From Aquarana catesbeiana (lineage: Eukaryota > Chordata > Amphibia > Anura > Ranidae): a stretch of 64,000 nucleotides of DNA. Positions 33,523 through 44,925 of the stretch are shown one piece after another. Position numbers and translations under genes: made by a program. The first letter of the stretch is position 1. Every line of letters starts with the position of its first letter. Below the pieces are notes generated by a model that saw only the letters and a list, made by a program, of their open reading frames with translations, had not been told where the DNA came from and searched no databases. The stretch lies in contig NC_133333.1 in the NCBI RefSeq assembly GCF_042186555.1, forward strand, positions 64,901,909 to 64,965,908. The letters are read 5' to 3'.

Positions 33523-34856
33523 TCATGATGAGGCTTTAGTGTTCTGCTTTACAGATTTGCGGCCCCAGGTCTTCTTTTGTGCCTGGGTCTGATCCTGAGG
33601 TTTTCCTCTAGAGTCTGACAGCAGAGGCCGTCGCCACCGCCTAGAGATGAATGCCCCTGGTGCAGGAGAAAAAGTCTGTTTAAATGAAGAACGTTTATAC
33701 TTTCCTTTGACTGGCAAAAGAGTACTCTTTCCACTAGAAATTGGATGTATTTATCCAAACCATCGCCTAATAGTCGCTCCCCATGAAAAGGGAAACTAGT
33801 CAGAAGCTTTTTACAAGGTGCTTCGGCTGCCCAATTCTTTAACCAAAGGGTTCTACGCATGTGTATTAGCACAAGTGCAAGGCGGAACGCCTGGTGAATA
33901 GAATCTTTCAATGTGTCTATAGCAAAACATAATGCCTTTGGTAGTTCGGCCAACTCACGGGCCTGTTGTGCAGGGACCTCTTTAATAGCATCTGTAAACT
34001 GGTCCTTTAAGGACTGACAGATGCCTATTGCGGCGACTGCAGGTTGAGTAACAGTCCCTGCCAAGCAAAAATAGGATTTTAACAGGAATTCCAACTTTTT
34101 ATCTCTGGATCTTTAAGCATTTGCGCATTGTCTACTGGACAAGTCAAACTCTTATTCACACTGGAAATCGCAGCATCAACTGCTGGAACTTTCCATCTTT
34201 TGGTGAATTTTTCCTCCATTGGATAGAGAACTGAGAATCTCTTTGGAGGGAGAAAATGCTTATCTGGATGAACCAATTCGGCATAAATAAGCTTCTCTAG
34301 TAGTGCATGGACAGGAAACGCATGCAAAGGTTGTGAGGGTTTCAAAAAACCCAAAGGAAGAAACCGGACTTTCAGCTGTTTCTGTTAGGGGTAGCATAAA
34401 AGTGTAGCGAACCATTTCCGTAATGATTTGTACCTCAGATTGTGAAGCTGAATCAACTGTTTCCTCCGCAGAGGAAAAATCGGTTTTCTCTTCCTCTCGA
34501 TCGATTGAGAGTAATACCTCATCCTGTCTGCACTGTTCCCTTGGTAAAGGGTTTGAAGTGGGAGAGAGGGATCAAGCACGCTTCCTATCCCCCTGAATGG
34601 AGGATGCGATTAAAGCCGCTAATCTTCCTTCTAAGCCTTGCAGGGCAGAGGAAAATGCATCTTTAGTCACATATACAGAAGCTGAAGTGTGAAAAGCAGT
34701 TGCACCACCAATCGGTTCCAAAAACTCACCCTGGCTTGTCATGTCAGGTATCTCTGGAGAGGATGACAGTGTGGAGGCATGACTGGAGTTCCCAGCACCT
34801 GGGGGTGGAACTTTTGGTGCCTTAGTAGTAACCTTGGAAGCCATAGTGCAAAGCAC
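33523..34856 (-). pseudogene. DIRS-1 gag-like ORF
   Basis: The start MLCTMASKVTTKAPK at 34856 is followed by an acidic, serine-rich N-terminus. The middle part (34354-34079) has MEEKFTKRWKVPAVDAAISS and NAQMLKDPE, a pattern recurrent in vertebrate DIRS gag proteins. The C-terminal part (34094-33549) is helical and then basic (RPRHKRRPG). Frame changes occur at about 34570, 34380 and 34090. Function is by position, as the presumed nucleocapsid of the element. Confidence 0.75.
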
Positions 34857-35979
34857 AAAAGCAGAGGCACTCTAAGAATGTACTATTTACTGCAATAGTA
34901 AGAAAAAAACAATGGCAGCACAGATTAAACTGATGCTAAACAATACTGTCTTTTACTGTACTGAAAATGCCTGTGTACACCTCTCATGCTCCAGCGCTCC
35001 TGTGTCCTGTAGCAGCTCTCCTTCCGCTGCTCTGTAGACACATAGTGATAAAATCGTCAGCTTTTATCATCCCCCCTTCTCAGGTGTAAACCTCATTGCC
35101 TGTGCACCGGGTGCTTCACAAGGACGCCGAGTCCACACACGGCACCGTCCGCTTTAGCCACGTCCCCTTTTCTCGACCCTCCCTCCTCCTCAGGAGGAGC
35201 ATGGCACAGTACAGGTCTGAGACACAGACCAGGGAGGAGAGAAGGCTGCAGCCGCCATGCAGCGTATGAGAAAGGCTCTGTCTATAAAAAAGAAAACTAA
35301 ATGTTTCTTTTTAAGAAAGCCACCCTGCACCCCTCGATGATGGGGGGAGCAGGCGGGCGGCAGGGGGGGGGTTCTTAGCAGTCTGAGGCTATTATAAAAG
35401 TGTGCTGTTTTCTGAGAAATGTCACACTGCCCACTGCTTACAGGATGTTTATTGTACCTTCACAGTACCTGTACCAGCCACTCAGTTTCCCCAATTGGGG
35501 GGACAGGACTAAAGAACCCCCTCCAGCTGCTAGGACACACGCTGTTTGTAGCACAGATTGAAAGGGTATGTGTATTGTAACTCCCTCTAGAGGAGACTTT
35601 AAGGCATTACAATATTACATATTGAAAGAAAACGCATAGGTGGACTTTGCAGTTCCTAAGCTTTTCTCTTACCTTTTCCTCACTGCAGGATACTGCTGAA
35701 AACAGACAGATCCAAACTTCACCCATCACGGCAGGCAGCGTAGTTAAACCTTCAAAGACCGGGTCCATTTTAATAGGGGTTTTACTCCTTTGGACCTGTA
35801 TAGCACCCCTCAGGACAACTTTAGGTAATGTAGCAAGACCAAAAAGAGTCCTGGTTCCTAGGGTCCAGCTCTCAAAGAGAAGCATTACAGGCAGAACCTC
35901 CTGCATGGATCCAGCATGGATCCCTCCTGGAGCTCCTTAGAGCACATCTTCACTAGTGACCAACACCTTAGACACTGGC
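34857..35979. other. DIRS-1 5' non-coding region
   Basis: Sequence between the right terminal repeat and gag start, transcribed on the minus strand. It includes a CT-rich tract and GGGGG runs at about 35341-35371. No gene supported. Confidence 0.5.
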
Positions 35980-36112
35980 GAAAAAACTGAGGTACCCCTG
36001 GAAGGAGGAGGGGTTATATAGGGGAGTCAACTTTCTGTATTGGGTATACCAGTGTCAACACCTGAAGGTGGCCCATAACCCATCAAGTAATTACTCAAGG
36101 CTCCGTTTCCCA
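35980..36112. repeat. DIRS-1 inverted terminal repeat, right
   Basis: Inverted partner of 30279-30405. The outermost bases differ from those predicted by the internal complementary region, which suggests end erosion or an aberrant junction. Confidence 0.85.
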
Positions 36113-36817
36113 TGATGTACAAGAAAAACATTTTTGTTTCCTCAGTTTAGGCCGATATGTATTCTGCTACATATTTTTGGTAAAAAAAAAAAAATTGCAA
36201 GCAGCGTATGCGTTTGCGCAAAAGTTATAGCATCTACAAAATAGAGGATAGTTTTATGGCATTTTTTATTATTAATTTTTTTTTTTACTAGTAATGGCGG
36301 CGTTCTGCATTTTTTTATTGGGACTGTGACATTATGGCGGACACATCAGACAATTTTGACACATTTTTAGGACCATTGGCATTAATACAGCGATCAATGC
36401 TATAAAAATGCATTGATTACTGTAAAAATGTCACTGGCAGGGAAGGGGTTAACACTAGGGGGCGATCAAGGGGTTAATGTGTTCCCTGGTGTGTGTTCTA
36501 ACTGAAGGGGGGAGGGGACTGTGCATGGGAGATGACAGATCTCTGTTCATACTCTGTATGAACAGACGATCTGTCTGTTCTCCCCTCAGAGAACTGAAAA
36601 CTGTGTTTACACACACAGATCCCGGTTCTCCGGGTGTCAGCGGTGCTCGCGGAAAGCCCGGCGGTGATCGTGACCGCCAGGCACTTGCATTGGCTCGGGG
36701 GGCGCGCACGTGTGCCGCCCCTAGTGGCCACAGGGCGAAGTGACGTTACATAACGTGTTGCCCAGCCATGCCATTCTGCCGCAGTACAACTGCGGCGGAT
36801 GGTCGGCATGTGGTTAA

Positions 36818-37590
36818 AAGATAAATATCTGAGATGTTCATTTACTAAAATGTGTTTGTTTTCCAGAGAGGCAGTTCTGAAGAGTTTGTGGTGAGGTATT
36901 ATGATTTGTAAATAAATGGTGCCGCTAAAAGGTTTATTGCGAGCTGCATCATTTTTTCATCATGGTGAATAATATTTTTTTGGGGGGAAATTAATGGTAT
37001 ACCATAAACCAAAATCCATGTGGTAATAAGTTGAGCTCAACAATTTTTGGTATTTGAAAAAAGTGCACTGTACCAAAACAAATGAATAAAAAGTTTCATA
37101 GACTTTCTTTATGGAATGTTATATAATGTATGCTTATGTTTTTCGTATGCTAAGGTTTTGTTACATATATCTATCGGTTTATTTTTTCTATGAGAAAAAT
37201 TGAATGTTCATTACTAAATGTTATTGGTGTTTTATCCCTCAGATTCGATAATTGGGTTTCATTGCTTTCAGAACAAAAAGGAGATTACAGCCTCCATAGA
37301 AAACTTTATACAAAATTGTTTCTCTTTTTCCTGGTTTGTTGTAAATGTTTTAGCTTTCCATCACCATCATTTAGTTGGTGCTTCTGTTTGTCAGTCTGTT
37401 TGGCTGTGTCTGGTCTACCTTGGGTGTTGTATGTTCTGATTCGACATGTGTGGAGCTGTGGAGCTCTGGTATGAACGCGTTTTTGCTCCATTGATTAGCA
37501 AATCCAACTAGCTAAAGTCAGCAATCCCCTATTGGCAATGACAATATGAATGGTCATCTTTAGTCTTACTCTGATTTTTTAAATAAAAAG
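36818..37590. other. Non-coding, no feature supported
   Basis: AT-rich sequence between family A and the repeat that hosts the hAT element. A short plus-strand frame at 36865-36915 after TTTTCCAG is too small to judge. Confidence 0.45.
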
Positions 37591-37639
37591 TTAAGTAAGA
37601 TCCCTTTCACACTGGGACGGCGGGTCCATTAGCGGTAAA
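37591..37639. repeat. Left flank of the repeat hosting the hAT element
   Basis: AGATCCCTTTCACACTGGGA followed by GCGGTAAA. The repeat resumes at 42856 with GCGGTAAA and phrases such as GCGGCGTTTTACCG and GTATGAAAGC, so the hAT copy inserted in it. The last 8 bases are the hAT target duplication (37632-37639). Confidence 0.7.
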
Positions 37640-37908
37640 TAGGGATGAACTTCGAGTCGAACATGAGTTTGTCTCGGACATCGGCTGTTCAATCGTTCGA
37701 TGAAGATCGAACATTATTGGCCGTTCGTGCCAAATTCGAGCGGTGCGTCATGGCCCATAATGTACTGCGTCATCGCAGTGGTTTGCTGGCTGATGATTGG
37801 CCAAGCATGCACTATGACATGCATGCTTTGGCCAATCACAGCGTCGTAAGCAAACAGAGCCATAATTGGCCAAAAAATTGGCCACACACACACACTGTAT
37901 CCAGTTTA

Positions 37909-38280
37909 GCTGGATCTCACTGCAGACTGTTCCTGTTCTGTTCCTAATATACTACAGGTAGGCAGTTCATTCAGTTAGCTGCAGTATATTCAGTACTGTA
38001 TGCTGTACAGCTAGATCTCACTGCAGACCGTTCCTGTTGTTCTCTTCCTAATATACTACAGGCAGGCAGTTCATTCAGTTAGCTGCAGTATATTCAGTAC
38101 TGTATCCTGTGCAGCTAGATCTCGCTGCAGACTGTTCCTGTTCTTTCCTAATATACTACAGGCAGGCAGTTCATTCAGTTAGCTGCAGTATATTCAGTAC
38201 CGTATCCTGTGCAGCTAGATCTCACTGCAGACCGTTCCTGTTCTCTTCCTATTATACTACAGGCAGTTCAGTTAGCTGCA

Positions 38281-38281
<1 letters not shown>
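37909..38281. repeat. Tandem repeat, ~101-base unit, four copies
   Basis: Units begin GCTAGATCTCACTGCAGACC or near variants at 37909, 38010, 38113 and 38213. Each contains CTAATATACTACAGGCAGGC and ATTCAGTTAGCTGCAGTATA. A fifth partial unit appears at 38406 after a TA microsatellite. It lies in the left subterminal region of the hAT, where transposase-binding repeats are often found. Confidence 0.92.

Positions 38282-38366
<85 letters not shown>
38281..38366. repeat. (TA)n microsatellite with ATCT tail
   Basis: About 85 bases of TA dinucleotide, then ATCT repeats to 38394, inside the hAT left region. It appears to have grown inside a unit of the 101-base repeat. Confidence 0.96.
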
Positions 38367-38476
38367 ATCTATCTATCTATATCTATCTCTATCTCCCAGC
38401 TTTGTGCAGCTACATCTCACTGCAGGCCATTCCTGGTGTACCTATTCAAATACATTACAAATCCATCAAATACAGT

Positions 38477-41332
38477 ATGTCTGGAAGGCCAACAAGGAGA
38501 GGCAGATGCTCACAGGCCACTAAAAGAGGGCAAGCAGGCTCCGTGTCTACAGCCAACATTGCTGGTCGTGGACACTGTGTATCCCCAGCACATAGCCGTG
38601 GGGCACGCTTGTCCTTTTTTTTCGGCAGCTAGCCGTGTTAAGCCACAACATGCAGAAGAGTTGGTAGAGTGGATGACCAAGCCGTCCTCATCCTCCTCAG
38701 CCTCTGTCACTCAGGCTCAGAGTAATTTGGCTGCCAATGCAGCTGCCAAAGCAGCCTCTTCCATCGGCTCAATGTCATCAGTCACTCCTTCCCTAGTCCC
38801 ACCATCATGCCCTGAGGAGTCCCCCCGAACTGTTCGACCAGTGTTAGGTACATGCAGCAGGAGGATGTGCAGCGTTTTGAAGACTCCGATGATGGTACCC
38901 AGATTGAGGAAGGCAGTAACATGAGCCCAGAGAGAATGGGTGCCGAAGGACAACAAACTGTCATGTTCCCCCAGCTGCAGCATACTGCCAGGTGTGCTCC
39001 AGTGACGAGGAGGGAGTGGATGATGAGGTCACTGACTATGTGGGTGCCTGATAGGAGAGGAGGAGGAGGAGGAGGCACATCTCCAACGAGGCAGGATGCC
39101 CTTCAGGGGCCAGCTTAAGGGCAGCCAACCGACTGCATCACACCGCAGAGCTCCGCATGAGCAGGGCGCTGCTGACTCGGCGCGTTTTTCCAAAAGTTCT
39201 TTGGTATGGGCCTTTTTTGAGACGTGTGCAGCAGATCACACCGTTGCTGTTTGCACCATATGTCTGAAACGTATCAAGCGTGGTCAAAACAGCAGCCGCT
39301 TGGGCACCACATGCTTGACCGGACATATGTCGAACTCCCATGCAGTCCGTTGGCAAGCGTACTTAAAAGACCCACACCAAAGAACAAGGCGGACCTCTCC
39401 TTGCTCCTCATCAGCTGGGATATCCAACCCCACTATACCTTCAGTTCTCTCAGAAACCTGCACTGAGAGGAATGAAGGTGTAGAATTAGGTGTGCCAAGT
39501 ACTTGCGGGCAATCTGCTATCACTACACCAACGTCCGATTGTAGCAGGCAAATTTCCCTACCCCAGTTGCTAAACCGGCTAAATAAATTCAGTCCCAGCC
39601 ATCCACATGCCCAGCGGCTGAAAGCTAGCTTGGCTAAATTGCAACTTCTGCCTTTTCAGCTGGTAGACTCTGCCCCCTTTCGTGAATTTGTGTAATGTGC
39701 GGTACCTCAGTGGCAGGTACCCAAATGCCACTTTTTTTTCACGGAAGGCGATTCCGGCCCTCTACTGGTATGTGGAAGGCAAAGTCTTGGCCTCGCTGGA
39801 CAGGGCGGTCAGCGGTAAGGTGCATATTACCGCTGACTCATGGTTCAGTAGGCATGGACAGGGACATTACCCATCTTTCACGGTGCACTGGGTGACCCTG
39901 CTGGCAGCTGGGAAGGATGCAGGACAGAGTGCAGTATTGTTGGAGCTTGTTCTGCCACCACGCCTCCAAAATGCTACTAGTAGTGATTCTGACACATCTC
40001 TCCTCCACCCCCTCCTCTTCTTCCTCCATGGCCTCTTCCTCTATAGATTTGTCCTCAGAACCAGCGGTGCTCCGTAAGCAAGCACTCAGGGAAAAAGATG
40101 CCAAGCGGTGCTTGAGCTGGTGTGCTTAGGGGACAGGAGCCACACTGGGGCAGAGATTCTGTCAGCTCTGAAGGGGCAGGCTCAGAGGTGGTTGACGCCA
40201 CGCCAGCTTCAGGCAGGAATGGTGGTTTGCGACAATAGCACCAACCTCCTCTCTGCCCTCCGACAGGGACACTTCACCCATGTTCCCTGTCAACTTTGGC
40301 CATGCTGCAGCAGCTACACATGCAGCAGAGGGACATCAATGAGCACCTGTACAACTATAGCATCAGGACAGGGTCAGGGGAGATGGCTTTTTTTTCGCCA
40401 CACCAGTGGGTCTTGATCAAGGTTGCACGCACTGTCCTTTCACCATTTGAGGAGGCCACGTGGATGGTGAGCAGTGACAGTGCATGCATCAGTGATACTG
40501 TCCCTCTTGTCTACCTGTTGGAGGAAGAGGACGGAGGTGGAGCCTAGCACTCAGCATCAGCAGCAGTCTTCAAGGGATAGTTTACAGTCCCCAGAAATCA
40601 TTGGACTTGTACGTGGCTGGGAGGAGGTGGCTGTGGATCAGGTTGTCTTTAGTGACCCAGAGGACTTCGGACCAAATTCCTCAGCAAACCTATGCTGCAT
40701 GGCCTCCCTGATCCTACAACGCCTGCGAAAGGACCCTCGGATTCGTGGTATCGAGAAGGAGGGATCAGTACTGGCTGGCAATCCTCCTTGATCCACGTTA
40801 CAAGGGTAAGGTTGCGGAACTTATCCAGCCATCGCAGAGGGAGCAGAGGATGAAATATCTTCGGGAGGCCTTGCAGAAAGGTTTGTGCAACGCGTTTCCA
40901 GAGCCTGGGAGGTTACAAATTCAAGGTCCTGTACAACGTGTTGCTGAGGCTTCGGTCAATCACAGAAGGAGCGGTGGAGAAGGTGGCCATCTGACAGATG
41001 CGTTCAGACAATTTTTTAGTCTGCAGCCCCAAGGTCTTATCGGTTCCAGCAACCATCACCAGCGCCTGTTTTACATGGTGCAGGAATACCTAGGGGCAAG
41101 ATCAGACTTGGAGATCTTTCCAACCAAAAATCCTCTAGGTTACTAGATCTTGAGGATGGATCACTGGCCAGAGCTTGCACAGTATGCAATTGAGCTACTG
41201 GCCTGTCCTGCATCCAGCGTTCTTTTAGAACGCACATTCAGTGCTGCTGGAGGCTTTGTAACCGATCACAGAGTACGCCTGTCCACTGACTTGGTTGATC
41301 GGCTCACCTTCATAAAAATGAATCAGTCTTGA
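38477..41332 (+). pseudogene. hAT transposase with BED zinc finger
   Basis: hAT transposases cut the element out with hairpin formation at flanking DNA. From a likely start MSGRPTRRG at 38477, the frame breaks several times. The BED finger (39096 frame, residues 37-86) has SLVWAFFE, Cys53-x2-Cys56 and His77-x4-His82. The catalytic core has ITADSWFSRHG (first Asp, about 39830) and VVCDNSTNLLSAL (second Asp, about 40228). The C-terminal dimerisation domain (41150-41332) has WPELAQYAIELL and ASSVLLERTFSAAG, ending in a stop at 41332. Changes of frame occur near 38630, 39690, 40080, 40420, 40550, 40790 and 41147. The family is clear; activity is not expected. Confidence 0.92.
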
Positions 41333-41501
41333 TCACCAGCTACCAAGCACCTGATGCTGATGTAACCGACTAATTTTTTTATGAATGTGAGATTCCTTGA
41401 AGACTGCCTATGCTGATGTTGAGTGATTGTCCTGTTATGCTAAGTGACTATCCTGATCCTCCTCAATGTTCAGGTTGTTCGCTTGTAAGAACATTTTTGG
41501 T

Positions 41502-41830
41502 TCTGGGCACCACCACTAATGGCTAAGGCCCAATTTTTTCTGCCCCTGTTCAACAGGGGCATGCAATTACAATTTTTGCTGTAATATTTTGAAGCAGGGC
41601 TTGTTCCTGCGCTTAACTAGAGTATCTGTGAGGGGTTGCAGTGTTGTGGCACCACCACCAGTGCCAAAGGACCAGTTTTTCTGACCCTGTTCAACAGGGG
41701 CATGTAATTACAATTATTGATATAATATTTCACAGCAGGGCCTGTTCCAGCGCCCAAGAGTAACTGTGAGGGCTTACAGTGTTCTGGTACCAACACCTAA
41801 GGCCCAAATTTCTGCAGAGTATATAGAGTA
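41502..41830. repeat. Tandem repeat, ~143-base unit, right subterminal region of hAT
   Basis: Two clear units start near 41505 and 41646 (GGCACCACCAC, CCTGTTCAACAGGGGCATG, CAATTACAATT-type phrases) and a decayed third starts near 41785. The base order in copy 1 (from position 1) matches the third unit. Confidence 0.75.
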
Positions 41831-42855
41831 GGCCCCTACTTTTAAGCATCCGACTTACAAACGACTCCTACTTACAAACAGAGGGAGACAACAAGAAGTG
41901 AGAGGAAATCTACCCCTAGGAAGGGAAATTCGCTCCTGTAAGAGTTAATATGGGAAAAAGGTGTCTGCTCCACTGATGCTTTATCACCAATCCTTGTTTC
42001 CCTAAAAACCCCAAATTTTCAAAATCCAATTGTAATTGGGACAGAAAGTGAGGTGAAATCTTCTGAATAGGGGCACAGACAGCAAAACAAATGTTACAGG
42101 GGTGATAACCCTTCCCTATGTTTACCAAAAAGCTGAAAAATAGATTTTTTGGCTGGAGTTCTACTTACAAAATGTACCTGTTCCAAATTACAAACAGATT
42201 CAACTTAACAAACCTACAGTCCCTGTCTATCTTGGGACCGCCTGTATACTGGTGTTCAGAGTATATAGGGCCTGGGGGCTCCATGCCTTTTCTTTTTTCA
42301 ATTTGGGTGCGGGGTTCCCCTTAATATCCATACAAGACCCAAAGGGCCTGGTAATGGGCTGGGGGGTTACCCATGCTGTTTTTCTCATTAATTTTCATCC
42401 ATATTGCCGGGACCCGACATTACATTACAGACGCAAGCAGTTTTAAATGACTTCTTTCTTTAGAAATGTAATTTTGTGCAGGGACTGTTCTAAACACGGG
42501 AAACATGCACCACTTTACAGGCATACTATAGACATCCCCCAGGTACGATATTTAAAGGGATATTTCACTTTTATTTTTTCACTTTAAGCATCATTAAAAT
42601 CACTTCTCCCGAAAAAACGGGCGTTTTTAAAACTTTTTTTTACATTTATACATGTCCCCTGGGGCAGGACCCGGGTCCCCGAACCCTTTTTAGAACAATA
42701 ACTTGCATATTAGCCTTTGAAATTCGCACTTATGATTTCTCACGTTCAAATCCCATAGACATTATCGGTGTTCGAAAGTTCACGCAAACTTTTGGTCCGT
42801 TTGCGTGTTCTGGATGCGAATCGAACCAAACCGGGTGGTGTTCGGCTCATCCCTA

Positions 42856-43197
42856 GCGGTAAAGTGCCACTAGTTTTAGCGGCGTTTTACCGTCGTCTTA
42901 GCGGCGCTTTTCGCCCGCTAGCGGGACGCTTTTAGCCCCCGTTAGTGGCCACAGAAAGGGTTAACAGCACCGTGTTGCTACGCTTCTGAAGCGCTTCAGT
43001 CACTTCCAAAGCGATGCCTATTCACTTCAATGAGCAGGGGTGGAGTAGGAGCGCTGTATACAGCGCTCCCACACTGCCCCAAAGATGCTGCTTGCATGAC
43101 TTTTTCCTGTCCCGCAAGCGCTCCGCCCCAGTATGAAAGCACTCTGGCTTTCACACTGGGGAGGCATGAGAGGCGCTTTTCATGCGCTTTACAGGTG
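42856..43197. repeat. Right part of the repeat hosting the hAT element
   Basis: Begins with the 8-base duplication GCGGTAAA (42856-42863) and continues with GCGGCG/GCGCTTTT-rich sequence, GGCTTTCACACTGGGGAGGC and GCGCTTTTCATGCGCTTT. Related-looking GCGCTT phrases occur at 58795-58990. Confidence 0.6.
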
Positions 43198-44925
43198 CGA
43201 TCGGACTTTCTGGCATACTTGGTCCGGCACACTTTCCGACGTACTTTGTCCGCCAGATGCGCCGGACTTTAAAACGGACGGACTTGCCCACACACGACCG
43301 GACTTTCCGGTGGGCTAAATCCGCCCGTCTTTCCGACGGACTTTCGCCGGACTTTCAGAATGAACGGACTTGCCCACACATGGACAAGTCCGTTCATTTT
43401 GAACGTGACTCAGGTGTGACGGGACTAGAAAAGGAAGTCAATCTTGCTGCTTTTATCGGCGAGATTGACACCTTGCGAGCCCCGTTGCGGGTCATACCAG
43501 GCCCTTAGGTCTGGTATGGGTTATAAAGGGAACCCCCTACGATGAAAAAATGGCGTGGGGTCCCGCTTAAAATCCATACCAGACCCCGATCCGAGCACGC
43601 AGCCCGGCCGGTCAGTAAAGGGGGTGGGGACGAGCGAGCGCCCCCCCCCTCCTGAACCGTACCAGGCCGCATGCCCTCAACATGGGGGTGGGTGCTTTGG
43701 GGGAGGGGCGCCCTGCGGGGCCCCCCCACCCCAAAGCACCTTGTCCCCATGTTAATGAGGACAAGGGCCTCTTCCCGACAACCCTGGCCGTTGGTTGTCG
43801 GGTCTGCGGGCGGGGGGGGTTTATCAGAATCCGGGAGCCCCCTATAATAAGAGGGTCCCCAGATCCCGGCCCCCCACCCTATGTGAATGAGTATGGGGTA
43901 CATGGTACCCCTACCCATTCACCTAGGGAAAAAGCGTCAATAATAAAAACACACTACACAGGTTTTTAAAATAATTTATTAAATATCTCCGGGGGGGGTC
44001 TTCCTCCGGCTTCGGGGGTCTTCCTCCTGCTTCGGGGGTATTCTTCCGGCTTTGGGGGTCCCTCTGGTTCCTCTTCTCCCAGCGTCCGGTTGGTTCTTCT
44101 CCGCTCTCTCTGGCCTCTTCTCCCGGTGTTCCAGTTCTTCTGCCGGCTCCTCCGCTGTCTTCATGTCGCTCTTTTGCCAGCGGAGGTCCGGACTTCTGGG
44201 CTTCTTGTCTTCTTCCCTCTTCTCTTCTCCAGATGTTGACACGACGCTCTCTCCGGCTGGACTGCACTCTGAGCGCTCCGCTGTGACTTATATAGGCGGA
44301 GACCCCGCCCCCTTATGTCACAGTCCCTGGGCATGCTGGGACCATGATGTTTTAGGGGGCGTGGTCACCGGGTGATGTTGACCACGCCCCCTAAAATGCC
44401 CCCTTCCCCCAAAGCACCCACCCCCTATGTTGAGGGCATGCGGCGTGGTACGGTTCGGGGGGGGGCGCTCGCTCGTCCCCACCTCCTTTCCTGACCGGCT
44501 GGGCTGCGTGCTCGGATCGGGGTCTGGTATGGATGTTAGGGGGGACCCCACGCCATTTTTTCGGCGTAGGGGTTTCCCTTTATAATCCATACCAGACCTA
44601 AGGGCCTGGTATGCCCCGCGCTCACCGCAATAGGAAACATTTTTTTTGCCTATTGCAGCGAGCGCAAAATGCAATACCCTGCCCTTGCGTCGTATCTGGT
44701 CCGTTGGACCAGCATACAGACGAGTGGGCTTTCCGTCGGACCAGTACACAGACGAGTGGACTTTCCGCCAGAAACTGAGTCCGACAGAAAGATTTAAAAC
44801 ATGTTTCAAATCTAGGTCCGGCGGGCTTTTGGGAAAAAGTCCACCAGAAAAGTCCGCCGGAGCCTACACACGGTTGGCCCAGAGTCCAGAGTCCGCCGGA
44901 CCAAGTATGCCGGAAAGTCCGATCG
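43198..44925. repeat. Large GC-rich foldback element
   Basis: The left outer end CGATCGGACTTTCTGGCATA (43198) is mirrored by TATGCCGGAAAGTCCGATCG ending at 44925. Inner arms of about 215 bases, 43497-43716 and 44400-44613, are near-complements, for example CTTAGGTCTGGTATGGGTTA against ATCCATACCAGACCTAAG. Between the arms is a 680-base GC-rich centre with short TTCCTCC.GCTTCGGGGG repeats (43990-44065) and a hairpin (44350-44396). No coding frame has family resemblance. Open frames here are by-products of GC-rich repeats. Confidence 0.85.
44350..44396. repeat. Perfect 18-base-arm hairpin
   Basis: TTTTAGGGGGCGTGGTCA, an 11-base loop, then TGACCACGCCCCCTAAAA. It lies in the centre of the foldback. 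There is no U tract, and no terminator role is implied in a eukaryote. Confidence 0.9.

Larger units (their letters stand above)
30233..36121 (-). mobile_element. DIRS-1: DIRS-like tyrosine-recombinase retrotransposon
   Basis: Reading on the minus strand: a terminal repeat, gag-like ORF, RT and RNase H, tyrosine recombinase, internal complementary region (30455-30545) and the other terminal repeat. The terminal repeats are inverted (30279-30405 versus 35980-36112, about 130 bases with few mismatches), not direct as in LTR elements. No short target duplication is expected, because DIRS elements integrate a circular intermediate by recombinase. All frames are broken by shifts. It splits family A repeat 29885-36817 at an A-rich stretch. 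Confidence 0.92.
29885..36817. mobile_element. TTAA-flanked repeat (family A), split by DIRS-1
   Basis: The left end TTAACCGCTTCAGCCCC at 29885 and the right end GCATGTGGTTAA at 36817 give TTAA borders and short inverted ends (TTAACC/GGTTAA), suggestive of a piggyBac-like non-autonomous element. The left half (29885-30232) and right half (36122-36817) join logically across DIRS-1. Both halves carry the phrase GACATTATGGCGGACACATC and the GGACCATTGGCATTAATACA block, so an internal duplication may exist as well. No transposase frame is present. Confidence 0.7.
37640..42855 (+). mobile_element. Complete BED-finger hAT transposon (copy 2)
   Basis: 5.2 kb with inverted ends TAGGGATGAACTTCGAG (left) and complement of TAGGGATGAGCCGAAC (right), flanked by an exact 8-base duplication GCGGTAAA (37632-37639 and 42856-42863). 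It encodes a broken transposase (38477-41332). Both subterminal regions carry tandem repeats: about 101 bases times four on the left, about 143 bases times two or three on the right. The length is that of an autonomous hAT. The gene has several shifts, so this copy is dead, but its ends may still be mobilised in trans. Confidence 0.93.

Noticed and set aside
36455..36809. Open frames on both strands in the right half of family A
   Set aside because: They mirror each other in a GC-rich, partly palindromic repeat and show no protein family.
36841..36920. Short plus-strand exon-like stretch with TTTTCCAG acceptor and nearby AATAAA
   Set aside because: Only about 15 codons and no partner exon; acceptor-like strings are common in T-rich DNA.
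44350..44396. Rho-independent terminator
   Set aside because: A strong hairpin without a U tract, in eukaryotic repeat DNA. Treated as a structural feature of the foldback only.
43505..44809. Several open frames of 80-160 codons on both strands
   Set aside because: GC-rich foldback arms open all frames on both strands at once. The peptides are repeats of Pro, Gly and Arg without a domain.
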